Assembly: GCA_014529385.2 (NCBI GenBank)
Contig: CM043950.1
Coordinates: 82,346,843-82,410,842 of the forward strand
From: Adiantum capillus-veneris
Taxonomy: Eukaryota > Streptophyta > Polypodiopsida > Polypodiales > Pteridaceae
Reading direction: 5' to 3'
Length of the DNA: 64,000 nucleotides
Each line of letters starts with the position of its first letter. Within the stretch, counting starts at the first letter, position 1. A program made the translations under genes and the position numbers. Below the pieces are notes generated by a model, which worked only from the letters and a program-made list of their open reading frames with translations, was not told where the DNA came from and ran no database searches. Of the stretch, positions 9,768-20,950 are shown piece by piece.

Positions 9768-9781
9768 AAGGAAGGGGGGAG
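9768..9781 (+). other. Polypurine tract candidate of element 1
   Basis: AAGGAAGGGGGGAG eight bases after the last stop codon, followed directly by TGTTTGTGG. This is the expected layout of a plus-strand primer at the start of a 3' LTR. The following sequence does not resemble bases 1-392, so the pairing of LTRs is unproved. Confidence 0.5.
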
Positions 9782-10006
9782 TGTTTGTGGACATCCATCA
9801 TTCACTTGCTTCCCTCTCAACCTTTCTCCTTGACCTCTTAATCTCCGATCTTAGGGAATGTGTATATAAATCCTTATACTCACAAAAACAAGATAAAAAA
9901 GTAAAAGAGCAAGAGCCATCACACAAATCATAAAAACAAATTATGCACAAGAACACGACCCTTGTAATATTTGCACTCTAACCATCATCTATTTGCGTGT
10001 ACAGAT
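9782..10006 (+). promoter_or_regulatory. TG...CA-bounded promoter-like segment
   Basis: A non-coding 225-bp segment starting TGTTTGTGG after the purine tract and ending GCGTGTACA. TATATAAA at 9863-9870 is a good TATA box, and the following ~135 bases are A-rich, leader-like sequence before the ATG at 10007. It could be a very short 3' LTR, or an internal promoter for the small downstream reading frame. Confidence 0.4.
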
Positions 10007-10431
10007 ATGGCTAGTACGCTAGAGTCATCCACTCCTGCCTTGGGTGAGAGGTACCCTCGTTACTTTTCACAAATATTTCACATGGTCTTTCCAGTGCTTG
10101 CATGTGAATGGGATTTGATAGGTACGCTAGCATGTGAGAGGAATTTTGGGAGTTAGAATGGCTGATACGTCTCTTGACCACGTCTGATCCATACTTAGTA
10201 GAGAGCGTTTCTCCCATTGCACAAGCCTACCCTTTTGACCAAGATGACTATAGGCATCTAGTGACCTTCTTAGTAAACATGGTCACCTACGATGAAGAAG
10301 AAAATTTACATGACTACATGGATGGCACATATGGTCTCATGGGTGATGACTTTGTTTACCTCGACGACGTCGAGGATAGGGGTTTAGCCTTAGGGTTTCC
10401 CCCCAACCTCTACAATATCCTATTCCCTTGA
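10007..10431 (+). pseudogene. Small frameshifted ORF downstream of element 1, unrecognised
   Basis: Starting at ATG 10007 (MASTLESSTPALGERYPRYF) the frame runs to about 10136, where a 1-nt shift leads into EFWELEWLIRLLTTSDPYLVES and on to the TGA at 10429-10431, about 141 residues in all. The second half is acidic (YDEEENLHDYMDG, VYLDDVEDRG). I see no zinc knuckle, protease or polymerase motif, no signal peptide and no membrane segment. It sits 3' of pol and is followed at once by a short purine stretch (AGGGGGAG, 10438-10445). The place resembles the extra 3' ORFs of some plant gypsy lineages, but it could equally be the start of another element's gag. Confidence 0.45.
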
Positions 10432-11789
10432 CTCTTTAGGGGGAGTGCAAATAATTAGGTTAGGATTCCTTATGTTTTTTGTTGTGTTCAATAAGTGTTG
10501 GTACCTTTTCCTACTAATGTGCCTCCTGGAGGTATTCCTTTTATTTCCTAGTGTGTACAGGAGTGTGTTGATGTTGATAGGATTTGGACCTTCATGGAAC
10601 CTTTCTCTCGTTCACACTTCAAATCAAGCGTGACCATCAACACAAACATGTGTTTTATGTCCATTAACATTTCCCTTATCTTTTTGCATCCATGTTTGTC
10701 TGCTTTGATTGTGATTGGTAGCATAATATTCAACGCATTTTCTTAGTATCAAACATTTAATTCAATGTAATGTTTTGTCATAATCACTTGTCTAGGTTTA
10801 AAAATCAAGCAGTCCGACTAAGCTAGTTTGACCAAGCTAGGTATTAGAAATCTTCTCTTAATACCATGGGGAATGCCTTCCTAATACGCAATGGTTACTT
10901 AGGTTCTTAATCCGATTTAGGCAGCATTGTGTGAAATATACTAGGGCTTTCTAGTGGGCTTAACCCTATTGACCTTTAGCTTAAGTATTATAAAGGGAGT
11001 TTACTAATGTGATGAGCCTGGGGAGGGTAATAGTGTTATATGACCCCCCAAAGTTACAAAATTAAAATGTTGAAAATGAACAAACAAAAAATCAAAGTGC
11101 CACAATGTAAAATTTTAAGCTGGAAGAGAAATCCCTGCTTAAATTGATACTTCACTCACATGTATCGCCTATGGTACTAGAGCCCTAGAGGTTCCCTGTG
11201 TGGGTGCTTTTGCTTGAAAAGCAAAAAACCCAAGGCATACAAAATAAGCACACACATCAAAATTGAATCAATGTGAAAAGACTTTGGGGGGTCAAAGAAA
11301 AGGTAATCAGTCAGGCGATGATTTCATGAGAAATTCCTTTTATCGTAGCTTAACTACAAGGTCTTCTAGGTATAGCCTCTAGTCAGCCCTCGAACATCAA
11401 ATACTTGGCTCTCGCGATTAAACAACTTAATTGACCAGAAAAAATTGAGAAGTTACCCATGGTATTAATAGTCGAGCTCTAGTGCCTTTTGACCGTTAAA
11501 TTAGCGACCCCCGACTTGTTTAATTTTTTACCTTTACATCTGTTTATGCATTTGATTATATTGCAATTTAATGTTTATTGCTGACAAATTGTCTAAAATT
11601 CTGTTACCAATCAATTTGTCTGTCTAAAATTGCATATGATTTTTAATTGTATATGAGAATGCAATTACTGTGGCAATGTTGTTTGATTTTGCAGTGATTG
11701 AAGAAGGCTACGCACATCCATGTCGACTGCTCTCCCATCTCGACGAACGAGGTTCAACTTGATAGCTTCTGAGGATGAAATCTACATCA
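10432..11789. other. Non-coding retroelement-derived spacer
   Basis: No supportable gene. After the purine stretch at 10438-10445 the sequence is AT-rich with no long frame. At 11710-11789 one plus-strand frame reads RRTRFNLIASEDEIYI and runs into the purine tract of the next LTR, so the end of this stretch is probably the last coding scrap of the element owning the LTR at 11802. Confidence 0.5.
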
Positions 11790-11801
11790 GGAAGGGGGGC
11801 A

Positions 11802-12352
11802 TGTTAACCCTCACGGCACACGGACACCCTATGATCTATAAACGTTGTATTGTTTAGAATCAAGTACCGGGCTTGTCGGACCAATAGGAACAGGGTAAGG
11901 GTGATCGCCGATGACAGGCGCACTCTAACTGGAATATTAAAGGAGTTAGTTGGCTAATTATGGGCGCCCAAGTGTGAATGGGGTGAGCTCATATAAAAGC
12001 CACTAAACCTAATTTTTACTCATTCTCTCATTGTGCAATAGAAGCCGCTCTTGCTCCATCTCCACCTTCTCCTTCACCATCTCCTTGTGTGTGTGTGTGT
12101 GTGTGTACGTGTGTGAGAGAGTGTGAGAGTGTGTGTGTGATCGAGCGTTGCGGCGGCACGACGGCGGTGAGGCGGTTGAGTGTGGCGTAGCGGCGTCTCC
12201 CTCTTCTTCGCGGCGCGGGAATCCTTCATTCGCAACTACGCAGAAAGGTGAGTGACACACCATTCTTCCTTGTGAGCTTGTCTGTTGTATGACTGTGTGC
12301 TAGGAGCCTTTGTGGCTCGCACACGGCGCGTAGCAAGTCCCTAGCCGTGACA
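11802..12352 (+). mobile_element. LTR (3' end) of a second gypsy-like element, nested in an integrase
   Basis: A purine tract (GGAAGGGGGGC, 11790-11800) precedes TGTTAACCCTCACGG, a classical 3' LTR start. The unit ends CCGTGACA at 12352, giving 551 bp with TGT...ACA termini. TATAAAA at 11992-11998 is the promoter box, followed by a leader carrying a GT/GA microsatellite (about 12086-12139). The next base resumes the interior of an unrelated integrase, so this LTR marks the right-hand end of an insertion into that gene. The matching left end is not visible in the window. Confidence 0.65.
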
Positions 12353-13200
12353 ATCATTATGGGGGTGGAGTATATGACCAGATCAGCAGAACGACCCACA
12401 AAGTGCATCACAGCCAAGGACGTGAATGATTTCATCTTTGAGTGCATTTGTTGCCGTTTTGGCACACCTTTGAAGATTATCTCCGATAGGGGACCGGGAT
12501 TTCGAGCTGATTTAGTCTGGAAATTGATGAGCAAGTTGAAATTCAAGTGCAAGCACTCAACGTCATACTATCCTCAATGCAATGGTCTTGTGGAGAAGGT
12601 AAATGGTCTTATATGTAAAATCATCACTAAGCAAGTGCATTTACATCCTAAGGCATGGGAAAAACACTTAGATGCAGCACTTTGGGCTTATAGAACATCC
12701 TTTAAAACATCCTTGAGATATACACCCTTTCACTTGGTTTACGGGCAAGAGGCACTACTATCTATAGAAGTGGAGCCAGCAAGCCTCCGAGCTCTAAAGG
12801 CACATCAAGAAGATAGTCAAGAGAAGTAGGTGGAGAGAAGAATCATTGATTTGGAGAGGGTAGGGCTAGATCGAGAGTAAGCAGTGAAATACTATACGGC
12901 TCAGGCAAAAAAGAAGCACAGGAAATTCAATCGCACCCTTGTCAAGAAAGACATCAAGGAAGGATCTTTAGTGCTCAGATACGACAATCGCTTTGTTAAC
13001 AAAAAGGATGGTAAGTTCTTTCTTAAGTGGGAGGCCCCTTTTGTAGTGATACAGAGGTTCTCAAATGGTAGTTACCAGCTAGGTGACTTAGATGGTAAAG
13101 TACATCAGACCCAGTAAATGGTTTGCGATTGAAGGCCTACCACTGTCGTCTTTTCCTGCCATATGTTGGTGGGATGAATGATAAGGTTGGTTCAGAGGAG
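12353..13200 (+). pseudogene. Truncated gypsy integrase (third element)
   Basis: The reading begins inside the catalytic core: GVEYMTRSAERP corresponds to the strand after the first catalytic Asp. IISDRGPGF (second Asp), STSYYPQCNGLVEKVNG (catalytic Glu), LWAYRTSFKTS and HLVYGQEALL follow. The zinc domain and first Asp are missing because the LTR ending at 12352 was inserted here. Stops at about 12827 and 12878 interrupt the tail, which continues at 12884-13117 with KKHRKFNRTLVKKDIKEGSL. After a further small shift near 13110 the frame reads VNGLRLKAYHCRLFLPYVGG, a typical end for plant gypsy Pol. Lineage differs from element 1 by sequence. Confidence 0.8.
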
Positions 13201-13650
13201 AGCTCATCATATTTGAGCTCCGACTAAGATAACAACCATGTACATAGTTTATTTTAAAAAAATACAAAAAATAAAGAATAAAAAAAGAGAAAAAAAGAAG
13301 GAAAAAGAAAAAGAAAAAATGTTTCGAGTGAGAGCAAATATTGATAATAGATGTGGTATGGATTTCAAGGCCCTCTAGGAGACCAATTGTTTGTCATGGG
13401 TGGATACAATCATTCATCAAAAAGGGCTAAAAACAAACAGGATGCAACAGTTCAAGTGCAGCTACATGGCAAAGGACAGGGTCATGATAGAAGTCCAAGA
13501 TATAACGTTCGCATATCAAAGGCTTTCATCTACTACTCAATTGCTTCAAGATTGCAGGTGTGTAATGCATTCCATGAAACACCATATATAACACCTTCTA
13601 GGGCTAGAGGCATAAAATACCTCTAGCTTTTTGGGGAGGGATAATGATGG
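13201..13650 (+). other. 3' untranslated part of the third element with A-rich stretch and purine tract
   Basis: A very A/G-rich run at about 13250-13320, like the stretch often found after integrase in Athila/Tat-type elements, then about 300 bp with only short unconvincing frames. TTGGGGAGGGATAATGATGG near 13631-13650 looks like the element's polypurine tract followed by an LTR start. I could not define the LTR that should follow. Confidence 0.4.
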
Positions 13651-16108
13651 TGTCTTTTTGCGTACACCCCCACTCGGTATTTTTCATGTGTATCCTCTCC
13701 AAAGAAGCCAAATGCTTTTAGTGTATGAACCACCTCTACCATTTCTATCTTTAGCATTCTTTTTCTACTATTAGATTTGGCTTGCTTTTCCTATTTTATC
13801 TTTCAAAAATAAATAAAACCCATCATATTTATCTTAATAAAAGTGAGGAACACTTCCCACATCATTACCTATTTTTTAAATATTTTTACTATTTATTATC
13901 TCATCACTAATTATTTTTCCTTCATTTTGCTATATGTTATTTCCTATTTTCTATTTTCATTATATTTTCATATCTCTATCATCATCTTCTCTTGGATGGT
14001 TGCAAGGTGAGTCACGGGTATACATCATGCTCACACAAGGCATCAATGAGTCATCTCTAGAAGCACAAGGAAAGGTAAGTTCATATGGTCCACCAAAAAG
14101 ACTTTTGGATGTGAAAAATACATGTTTATTGGCTCGAATATTAGCACGTTGTCGAGAAATTTGCGGTCTTGCTAAGAAAGCACCGGGCTTATGGCTGTGA
14201 GAGTTTGTGAGAGAACTCGACAAAAACTATATGAAGGAGTTAAACCATAGATGCCATGAAGACTAGGGTTTGGAAAGAAGTACAATCAAAGAAGCCCACC
14301 CATTCTCTCTTGCACTCACACGCACAAAGAAAGAACACAAAAGAAAATGTCAAAATAACACAAAGATGAAAACATCAAGGCTATGGTCATATCGTATCAT
14401 GGGTAATATGAAAGGGTTAACATATGAGTTAATGGCATTCAATCTTGGCTGCCCAAATAGGCTACGAATTGTTCTTTGGAATTGTAGTTTTGTGCTTACC
14501 ATAATATATATATTTTGTCTAGTGATTGGGATTAATTGTGTGTACAAATCCTCTTGGTTCATAGCAAGATAACTACGCTTACGTCAAAAGAAAAGTTATA
14601 GTCTATGAGAGGTAGTATGATGGGATCCGGTGATAGAAGTATTTCATTGAGCCTTTCTAGGCCAAAGAGAAACACTATACGTTGTTGAAAGTGTATTTTA
14701 CGGCTAATCCATACGTTAATTCTAATAGATCGTACAGAGTGAAAGCGATAGAAATTATCATCATGTGGGTTATTCATCTAGGATAGTATGTGAGAAATGT
14801 AGATATGAGAGAAGTGAAGAGATGGGAAGTTTCCCTCCCAAGCCCTATTCTTGCCCGTAAGCAATAAGGATACTGCGGGGAGAGATGTACCTGTAGCAAA
14901 GAGAACCTAGAGAGGATGAATTACTTAGAATGAGAGAGATAGGTTTGGTTAAGGAGATGAGATTAGATACATATATATATGTTGGATTAGAGATGAAAAT
15001 GAAAACAACAAGAAATCAAGAATACATCAATGTAGAACACATCTTACTTGAAACCCTTCGGCACCATTATTGATGGGAGAGAGAAGAAGAGGGGAGAATT
15101 CAACGTTGATTGATACGCCAAGTACAACACCTTCTTTGATTAGAGTTGATCCTCCAAGGATGGCGTACAATAATGGCTAGTTTTCCTCTAAGAGAAAGTG
15201 TAGGCTTGGGCTTATATTAATGGGGCTAAGTACAATTAGGCATTACTACTCACTCCCTCAAGAATTCCTCTCATCAATGTCTTGAATGCTTGTGTTCCTC
15301 CCAAGGAAGAAGAGGTCCCCTTTTATAGGTGAAGGGAACCCACAAGGGTTTACACAAGAAGAGAGGAGCCAGTGTGAACAGGAATTGGAAAAGTTGGAAA
15401 TGAGCTGTCCCTGCATGATGTGGGCAGACTGGGGTCCAGTATTTTGATCATATCTCCTCAACCGTAGCTCCAAATAAAAAAGTAAAAATATGGGCAGAAA
15501 TTTCAGCTCATTAGCTACGATTTTTATTTTAAAATCATTTTCCAATTCGGATTGGAACCTTGTGTAAAAAATTCATCAAAATAGGGTCCATTTGTGGCAG
15601 CAAAAGTCTTCATGTGGTCCCCTTAGCCTAGACTTTCATTTGATTCCAAAGGACACCTCATGCCATATGAAAGCATGACATTGCTCCTTGACCAAGTTTT
15701 GTAATCATGCTTGCAATAATGCATTAAAATAAGTGTATCTTTGAAATCATGCCACCTAGTGTCCCACTAGGATTTGATTCCCTCCTAGTAGCTATTTAAA
15801 AAGAATTATAAGAAAAATATGAAAAATACATAGAATATATATAGATTGGAAATTAATATAGATATAGGATCTAGATAGGGTGTGAGATAATAATGAGATG
15901 GTAGAAAGAAAGAATCAATGCTTTTTGCCCCAAGTTAAAGAGGTGGAGCTATTGACACTTTTCCCATAGTATTTTTTGATGGTAAAGTAAGAATACATTA
16001 CCCTTGAGATAAATAATAAGATGAGATAGAAAGCTTATTTTTATACTTACATATGCATATGTACATTATAGGAAATATAATTGTATATCTAAAAAGTTAC
16101 AAGATAAC
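13651..16108. other. AT-rich non-coding DNA, probably decayed LTR sequence
   Basis: No gene supported. Short frames at 13934-14200 and 14270-14572 have no recognisable motif. A minus-strand TATA-like box (CTATAAAAGGGG read on the minus strand, near 15320-15332) and a following leader-like region suggest an old reverse-oriented LTR, unproven because no second copy is seen. Confidence 0.4.
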
Positions 16109-16983
16109 TCTTGTAGCATGTGTTCCCACTATGTACATGTCACAGCACGACAACGTAGCTCCACCCCGAATTTGTCAGAGTGACACGAGTGAAAGTTCTA
16201 GCTTGTGAGCTCATCTCTTTTTCAATATTTTTATTTTATTTTTTGGATCTCTGAGCGAGGAGCTATGTCCAAAATAGTGGGACCCTGTTGGCAGCTCACA
16301 GTGACAGGTTTGCCTACCTTGTTTTCTCTGCTTCCACACACACACGACCACGTTACCCTCAACCCTTTCTCATCCAAACTTGTAAAAAACCCCTCTTTCT
16401 CTCTCACCTTTGTACATCATTATACCTCACTTACCACATCATTTAGCCTCTAGCTAGAGTGGCCACTAACATGGCTAGAGGCATCTTCTAGGCCTAGTCA
16501 CCTCTTGGCCATCATGCAAAAAACCAAAGTGGTGGGGAGGAGCTTCATCATCAGTGCGCCATTCGCTTTGAAGAAGTTAATTGCAATTAGCGTTTAACTC
16601 TATCTGAATCAAACTTCCCATCTCCTATATAAAGAGGCCTCTTCTACACACAAAACAACACAACACAATAGGGTAACAAGTTGCTAGAGGATTACGCTAC
16701 ACACACCACCTCTTAAGCCTTGGTGCTTGAGCTTCATGGCTACACTTGGAGTATCCATGGCTGCCCATTAAATCTCTCTATTGTAAGTTTGGCCTTGTGT
16801 TGATAGTTACATGGTTTCCTTATGCCATATTTCCACAAATTTATCTCGTGTTTCTTACCCTTACTTATTGTGCATGATGTATTTCTTATCACTTGGTGGT
16901 ATGTGAACTCCTAGCCCTAAAACTCCATCTCCATCACTCTCTCGTGATGGAATAAGTATACGGTACCTAAAACGCAACCCCAT

Positions 16984-17039
<56 letters not shown>

Positions 17040-17270
17040 TTGTTTACTTGTGTGTTCAAGGTCATGCAAATGGTCAAGATGGTTCCACTCTCTTCTTCTC
17101 CCATGGTCTTGGGGATTGGTGAGTGATGTTTTTATTTAGGGTTTTGGTAGAGTGCTCTCCCTCTCTCTCTCTCATGACAAGTAGCATTCCATATGGTCCA
17201 TTGCATAGTGTGTTACCTACTCACTCTTTTGCGTCCTAGCCGCACACAAGCTAGTTGGTGCCCCTATCAT
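16109..17270 (+). mobile_element. LTR-like segment with strong TATA box
   Basis: CCTATATAAAGAGG at about 16625-16638 is a good plant TATA box, followed by a leader rich in CA and CACA. The block ends near GCCCCTATCA (about 17270), after which TTTTGGCGAATTGG resembles a degenerate tRNA-type primer site. A 53-bp CT tract lies inside. The left limit (a TGTAGCATGTG near 16110) is a guess. Could also be a decayed host promoter, but no coding region follows. Confidence 0.35.
16986..17038 (+). repeat. (CT)n microsatellite
   Basis: About 26 uninterrupted CT units. Confidence 0.95.
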
Positions 17271-19189
17271 TTTGGCGAATTGGTCTGTTCCATTGCCATT
17301 GAGGAGGATCGACAAGGAGGTGTAGAGGCCACCCCCTGACAGCTCCGCATTCCGGCCCTCATCTTACAACCTGAGACATTTAAAGTACTGCTATACATTT
17401 GGTCGTGCCCCAGTCAAGGTTTGAAAGAGCTCCATCTTGGTGAAGGGTTCTTGGAGCATGTCCTCATGGTCTTGAGAGTTCAAAACTAAAATTTGGCGAA
17501 ACGCATAGTAGCTATGCTTGCATGGCACATAAGGCAACCTCTTGGAATCTCTCTTTTGAAAGTCTTTACAGGTACATCATGGAAAAATAGACAGCTTCAT
17601 AGAGTATGTAACTCCCTTTGCCCTTGATCCCTCTATGCCAAACTGTAAAACATGTGTCTCATTGCACACAATAATAACCTATTTAATTAACTCAATTGTA
17701 ATGTAGTTACCCAAATCAACTCTAGTCTAGAATTGTTTGTTAGCTTTGATCTTGCCCTATAACAATTGGATCGAGGTGTCCATGTTGCTTATATTGCAAA
17801 ACCAAACATAACCCTTCATGACCCCCCCCCCCAGAGTTTGACCTAGATGCTATGTATTTGTTGTGACCCAAAAACATGGTGCTAGAACCCCATGCTTAAT
17901 ATCATGTGAGCCAACATAGATGAATCATCCACATCTATCTGTTCAATTTTGTACAGTCCAAAAACATGTCATCTTATTTCCTCCTTCAATTCTTCTAATC
18001 GTCCATACCATTTTTTCAACCTTTACCTTCGGCCAATATTCTATAAATCCTATGTGCAAATGCATACCCTCTCCCAGTAATGAGTTCAATGATCGTAACA
18101 AACTCACGCCTATGGCTATCCTCCTCTAGTACCACACTTGCATCCACAAATATTAGCCTCTTTTTCTTCACATTTTTCTCCCCTATATTTGACCTCTTCA
18201 TCTCTCGACTTTTCAAATCCATCTATACCATCAACGAATGAGTGAGATCGATCAAATTTCTAATAGTGGAGGTAGAAGATAATTGATTTAATAATCTCTG
18301 GGCAAGGTCTTGCATACTGGGTCCATTGCTTCATTCACACACTTTAGTGCTAAAAAAAACCCTAGGTTTAGTGAAATAACTCTTATAGATTTTGAGATTT
18401 ACCTCTAAATTTTAAATTTGAGGGTTAGAAAACCCATAAATTATGAAGAAATATAGTGTAAGGACTGGGTCGCACCCAAGGTGAGTGGGGGGAGGCCACC
18501 TTCTAATTGCAAAAAAGGAGAAAAGCATGGCAATAATTTAGAATGTAAATTTTACAACCTACTAGCACTATGAAAAGAGGTAGGAAATACACTATATTTT
18601 CGGGAGGGCTTTCTCCTCCTCGCTTGCAGGATGCACTCTTCAAATCAAAAGTTGGCACATGGCCCTCATTCAACCCTTACGAATCTCCTTTAGAAAAGGA
18701 GAGGGGAGGTGTGACCTGGGAGCTTAGAGCCTCGTCCCACCTAGGGGATCTGGCAACTATAGTGGCTATAAGAGCTGTTAACGAGCTTTCACACACCAAA
18801 AAGCTCAATGCTTCTAAAGCATACAATGCCTACAACATGAACTGTAGGCCCTGGAATAACTCCTCATTTAGGCAATTGTTGATGCGCATCAAATGTGCAA
18901 ACACCGAACCAGAGTATGGGACGAGTTATGGTAGATCATGTGACCTAATTTAGATCTTGCGTTGTTGTTGAGTTGAGTTTCCCACATGCAATTGTAAGTT
19001 GAAGGTGTTGAAAGGGTTTACTACATGCTAACTTATGGTGCCTTACCTTATGGTGTGACAAGGCTCTTATTTTTTCTCCACTACAATGGGCCCAACTCGA
19101 GTCTAATATAGTGTAAAAATCTTCAAATTTGGTCAATTTTCCTTTAGTATTCCTGGTACGTAGGTTTGTCAATTTTTTGGAAAGAAAAA
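17271..19189. other. Decayed non-coding DNA
   Basis: No gene supported. A 127-codon plus-strand frame at 18570-18953 has no motif I recognise and no supporting context. A short C run lies at 17822-17832. Confidence 0.5.
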
Positions 19190-19600
19190 AATACCAAAAT
19201 ACCCCTCGATTTCAGAGAATTCCTAACGTACCCCCAATATTTTGTCATAAATTCCCAAAATGCCCTTCAGATTTTCCAAAATTCCCAAGGTTGTGAGATT
19301 GAATTTCTCCAAAGATATTTTTGAAAAGCTTTTCATAAGAAGACTAATTGTGTATCAATGCAAGATGCTTAAAGTAGAATTTAAGTCGTGTAGGTTTTGC
19401 AGATCAATTGCTTCTTTATTTTTAAGCATAATTGCCTTTTTTTTTTTGCTAGGTAAGTTCTGAAATTACATGCTGAGCACTCAAAAAGAAAAATCAATTG
19501 TCAAAAACAATTAAGATTAGAAAATCTTGAACAATCCAACCAAAATACATACAAGGGTATTTTGGGCATTTCCACAAAATTAGAGGGGTATTTTGAAATT
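19190..19600. mobile_element. MITE-like element, copy A
   Basis: The left end reads ACCAAAATACCCCTC and the right end GAGGGGTATTTTG, inverted copies. The similarity continues inwards for about 40 bases with differences (CCCAAAAT blocks). The interior (about 330 bp) is AT-rich and non-coding. Size, terminal inverted repeats and lack of coding fit a MITE. A second diverged copy lies at 20500-20950. Confidence 0.6.
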
Positions 19601-20499
19601 ATGTTTTACATTGGACTTGTGAGCGCGCGCCGGTGCACGGTTCCTGGTGCATGGAAAAAAGTGAGAATCGTGAGCAGATGCTCGGGGACAGGAAAAGGAG
19701 GCCGAGAGCTGTTATTAGATAATAGGAGCTTTTGAGAGTCACGAGGAGCCGTACAAAGAATAAGCTAGTGAGATGGCCGCGTGCACGCAAGGCCATAAGC
19801 AGGTGGTTGGAGAGTGCCGAGTGCTAGAGAGAAGGGGCTTAGCACATCTCAGCAGGGGTGCGTGACTCCACTGCCTGCGCCTAGAGGGAGGGGGACAGGG
19901 ACATGGGGGGGGGGGGGCGGGGTTGCTTGTCAAGGTGCATGCGCAGAGTCGTGGTGCCGCACCACGAACTTTACTTTTGAGAAAAAATCATCACAGCATT
20001 ACATTGGAAAGCGAGTAAAGATTTCGACAATGTCTTTTTCCAGGTTGTGAGTGTGTGCGAGCTCATGATTGGAACTCGGCAGGTCTAGTAGCCAAAACGC
20101 GCAAGGCTTGCAGGATCATGCGAACGTTGGCGTGTGGAGCTTGGTGGAGATTCTGCATTTGAGGGGTGCAAAGGCCACGTTGACTTATAACATTGCCAAT
20201 GATAGCCTTGATACTACAATTGAGTGCCACCACCATAGCCATCACTCCACCATATTTTTGCCCTTCGAGGAGGGCAACATGCCCATCATCGTCATCACAA
20301 ACGGGATCAAGCACATTCAGAAACTTGATACCAATGTATGCGCACCACACTTAGTTTCTCTCCTATGCAATCGTGCAAAGTATTAAATATAGCTAACAGC
20401 GTGTAGCTCTTTTATTCTCAAGTACAACACAGTCCATGTGCAAAAACCTTTCTCTATTGGAGGCACAACCCGTTAGAACGATGAGAGTTTTAATAGGGA
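19601..20499. other. Spacer between the two MITE-like copies
   Basis: GC-richer than its surroundings, with a 13-nt G run at 19905-19917. An overlapping pair of frames at 20063-20386 (both strands) reaches about 100 codons but shows no motif, so it is not annotated as a gene. Confidence 0.4.
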
Positions 20500-20950
20500 A
20501 AATTTCCAAAATACCCCATAATTTATGAAAATTTCCAAAAATGCCCCTCAAAACTGAAAAATTCCAACTATATCCCTCATATTCAGCCAGAAAATCCCAA
20601 AATTCCCGTCAATTTTGCCAAAATACCCATTGAATTAATTCTTTTTGCGAAGATTGGTTCTCCATAAAAGATGATAGAACTTGGATTTAAGATGGTATTG
20701 AGGGCTTTTCATATGAAATCGCTCATCATTTTGTAACATGTTGCCTCTGTTTGTGAGCTCATTGGCGAATAATTATGTTTAAGATACTAAAAGATAGATC
20801 TCTATTGTCATCAACATTAGACTATGCAGAAATTGGGCGAAATCTATCCGAGAATGATCAAAGCGATGAAAGGATGTATTGGGAATTTTTGAAATTTTAG
20901 GGATATTTTGGGAATTTCCACAAATTATAGGGGTATTTTGGTAATTTTTT
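20500..20950. mobile_element. MITE-like element, copy B
   Basis: The left end TTTCCAAAATACCCCATAA and the right end TTATAGGGGTATTTTGG are inverted copies. The terminal repeat is about 45 bp with scattered mismatches and includes a second CCCAAAAT/ATTTTGGG block. Interior non-coding. Same family as 19190-19600 by termini and, weakly, by interior. Confidence 0.65.

Larger units (their letters stand above)
408..9781 (+). mobile_element. Ty3-gypsy LTR retrotransposon (element 1), coding region
   Basis: The order gag, protease, RT, RNase H, integrase is that of Ty3-gypsy elements (Copia elements place integrase before RT). Reading along the plus strand, the frame changes near 3015, 4160 and 7325, and in-frame stops lie at 5878, 6328, 7484 and 7595, so this copy is not autonomous. 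Protein motifs are otherwise very well preserved, which suggests a fairly recent insertion. Unusually, a further 397-codon frame with a second retropepsin-like domain follows integrase, and a purine-rich tract at 9768-9781 closes the coding part. I could not find a second LTR matching bases 1-392, so the element's outer limits are not established. Confidence 0.9.

Noticed and set aside
9782-10006. 3' LTR of element 1
   Set aside because: Position after the purine tract is right, but I could not align it to the presumed 5' LTR part at 1-392, so it is listed only as a promoter-like segment.
12009-12263. Minus-strand frame with His/Thr repeats
   Set aside because: Product of the GT/GA microsatellite inside the LTR.
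18570-18953. 127-codon frame
   Set aside because: No motif, no promoter, no conserved neighbour. Listed only as part of non-coding sequence.
20063-20386. Overlapping ~100-codon frames on both strands
   Set aside because: Opposed frames with no domain; composition of the GC-richer spacer explains them.
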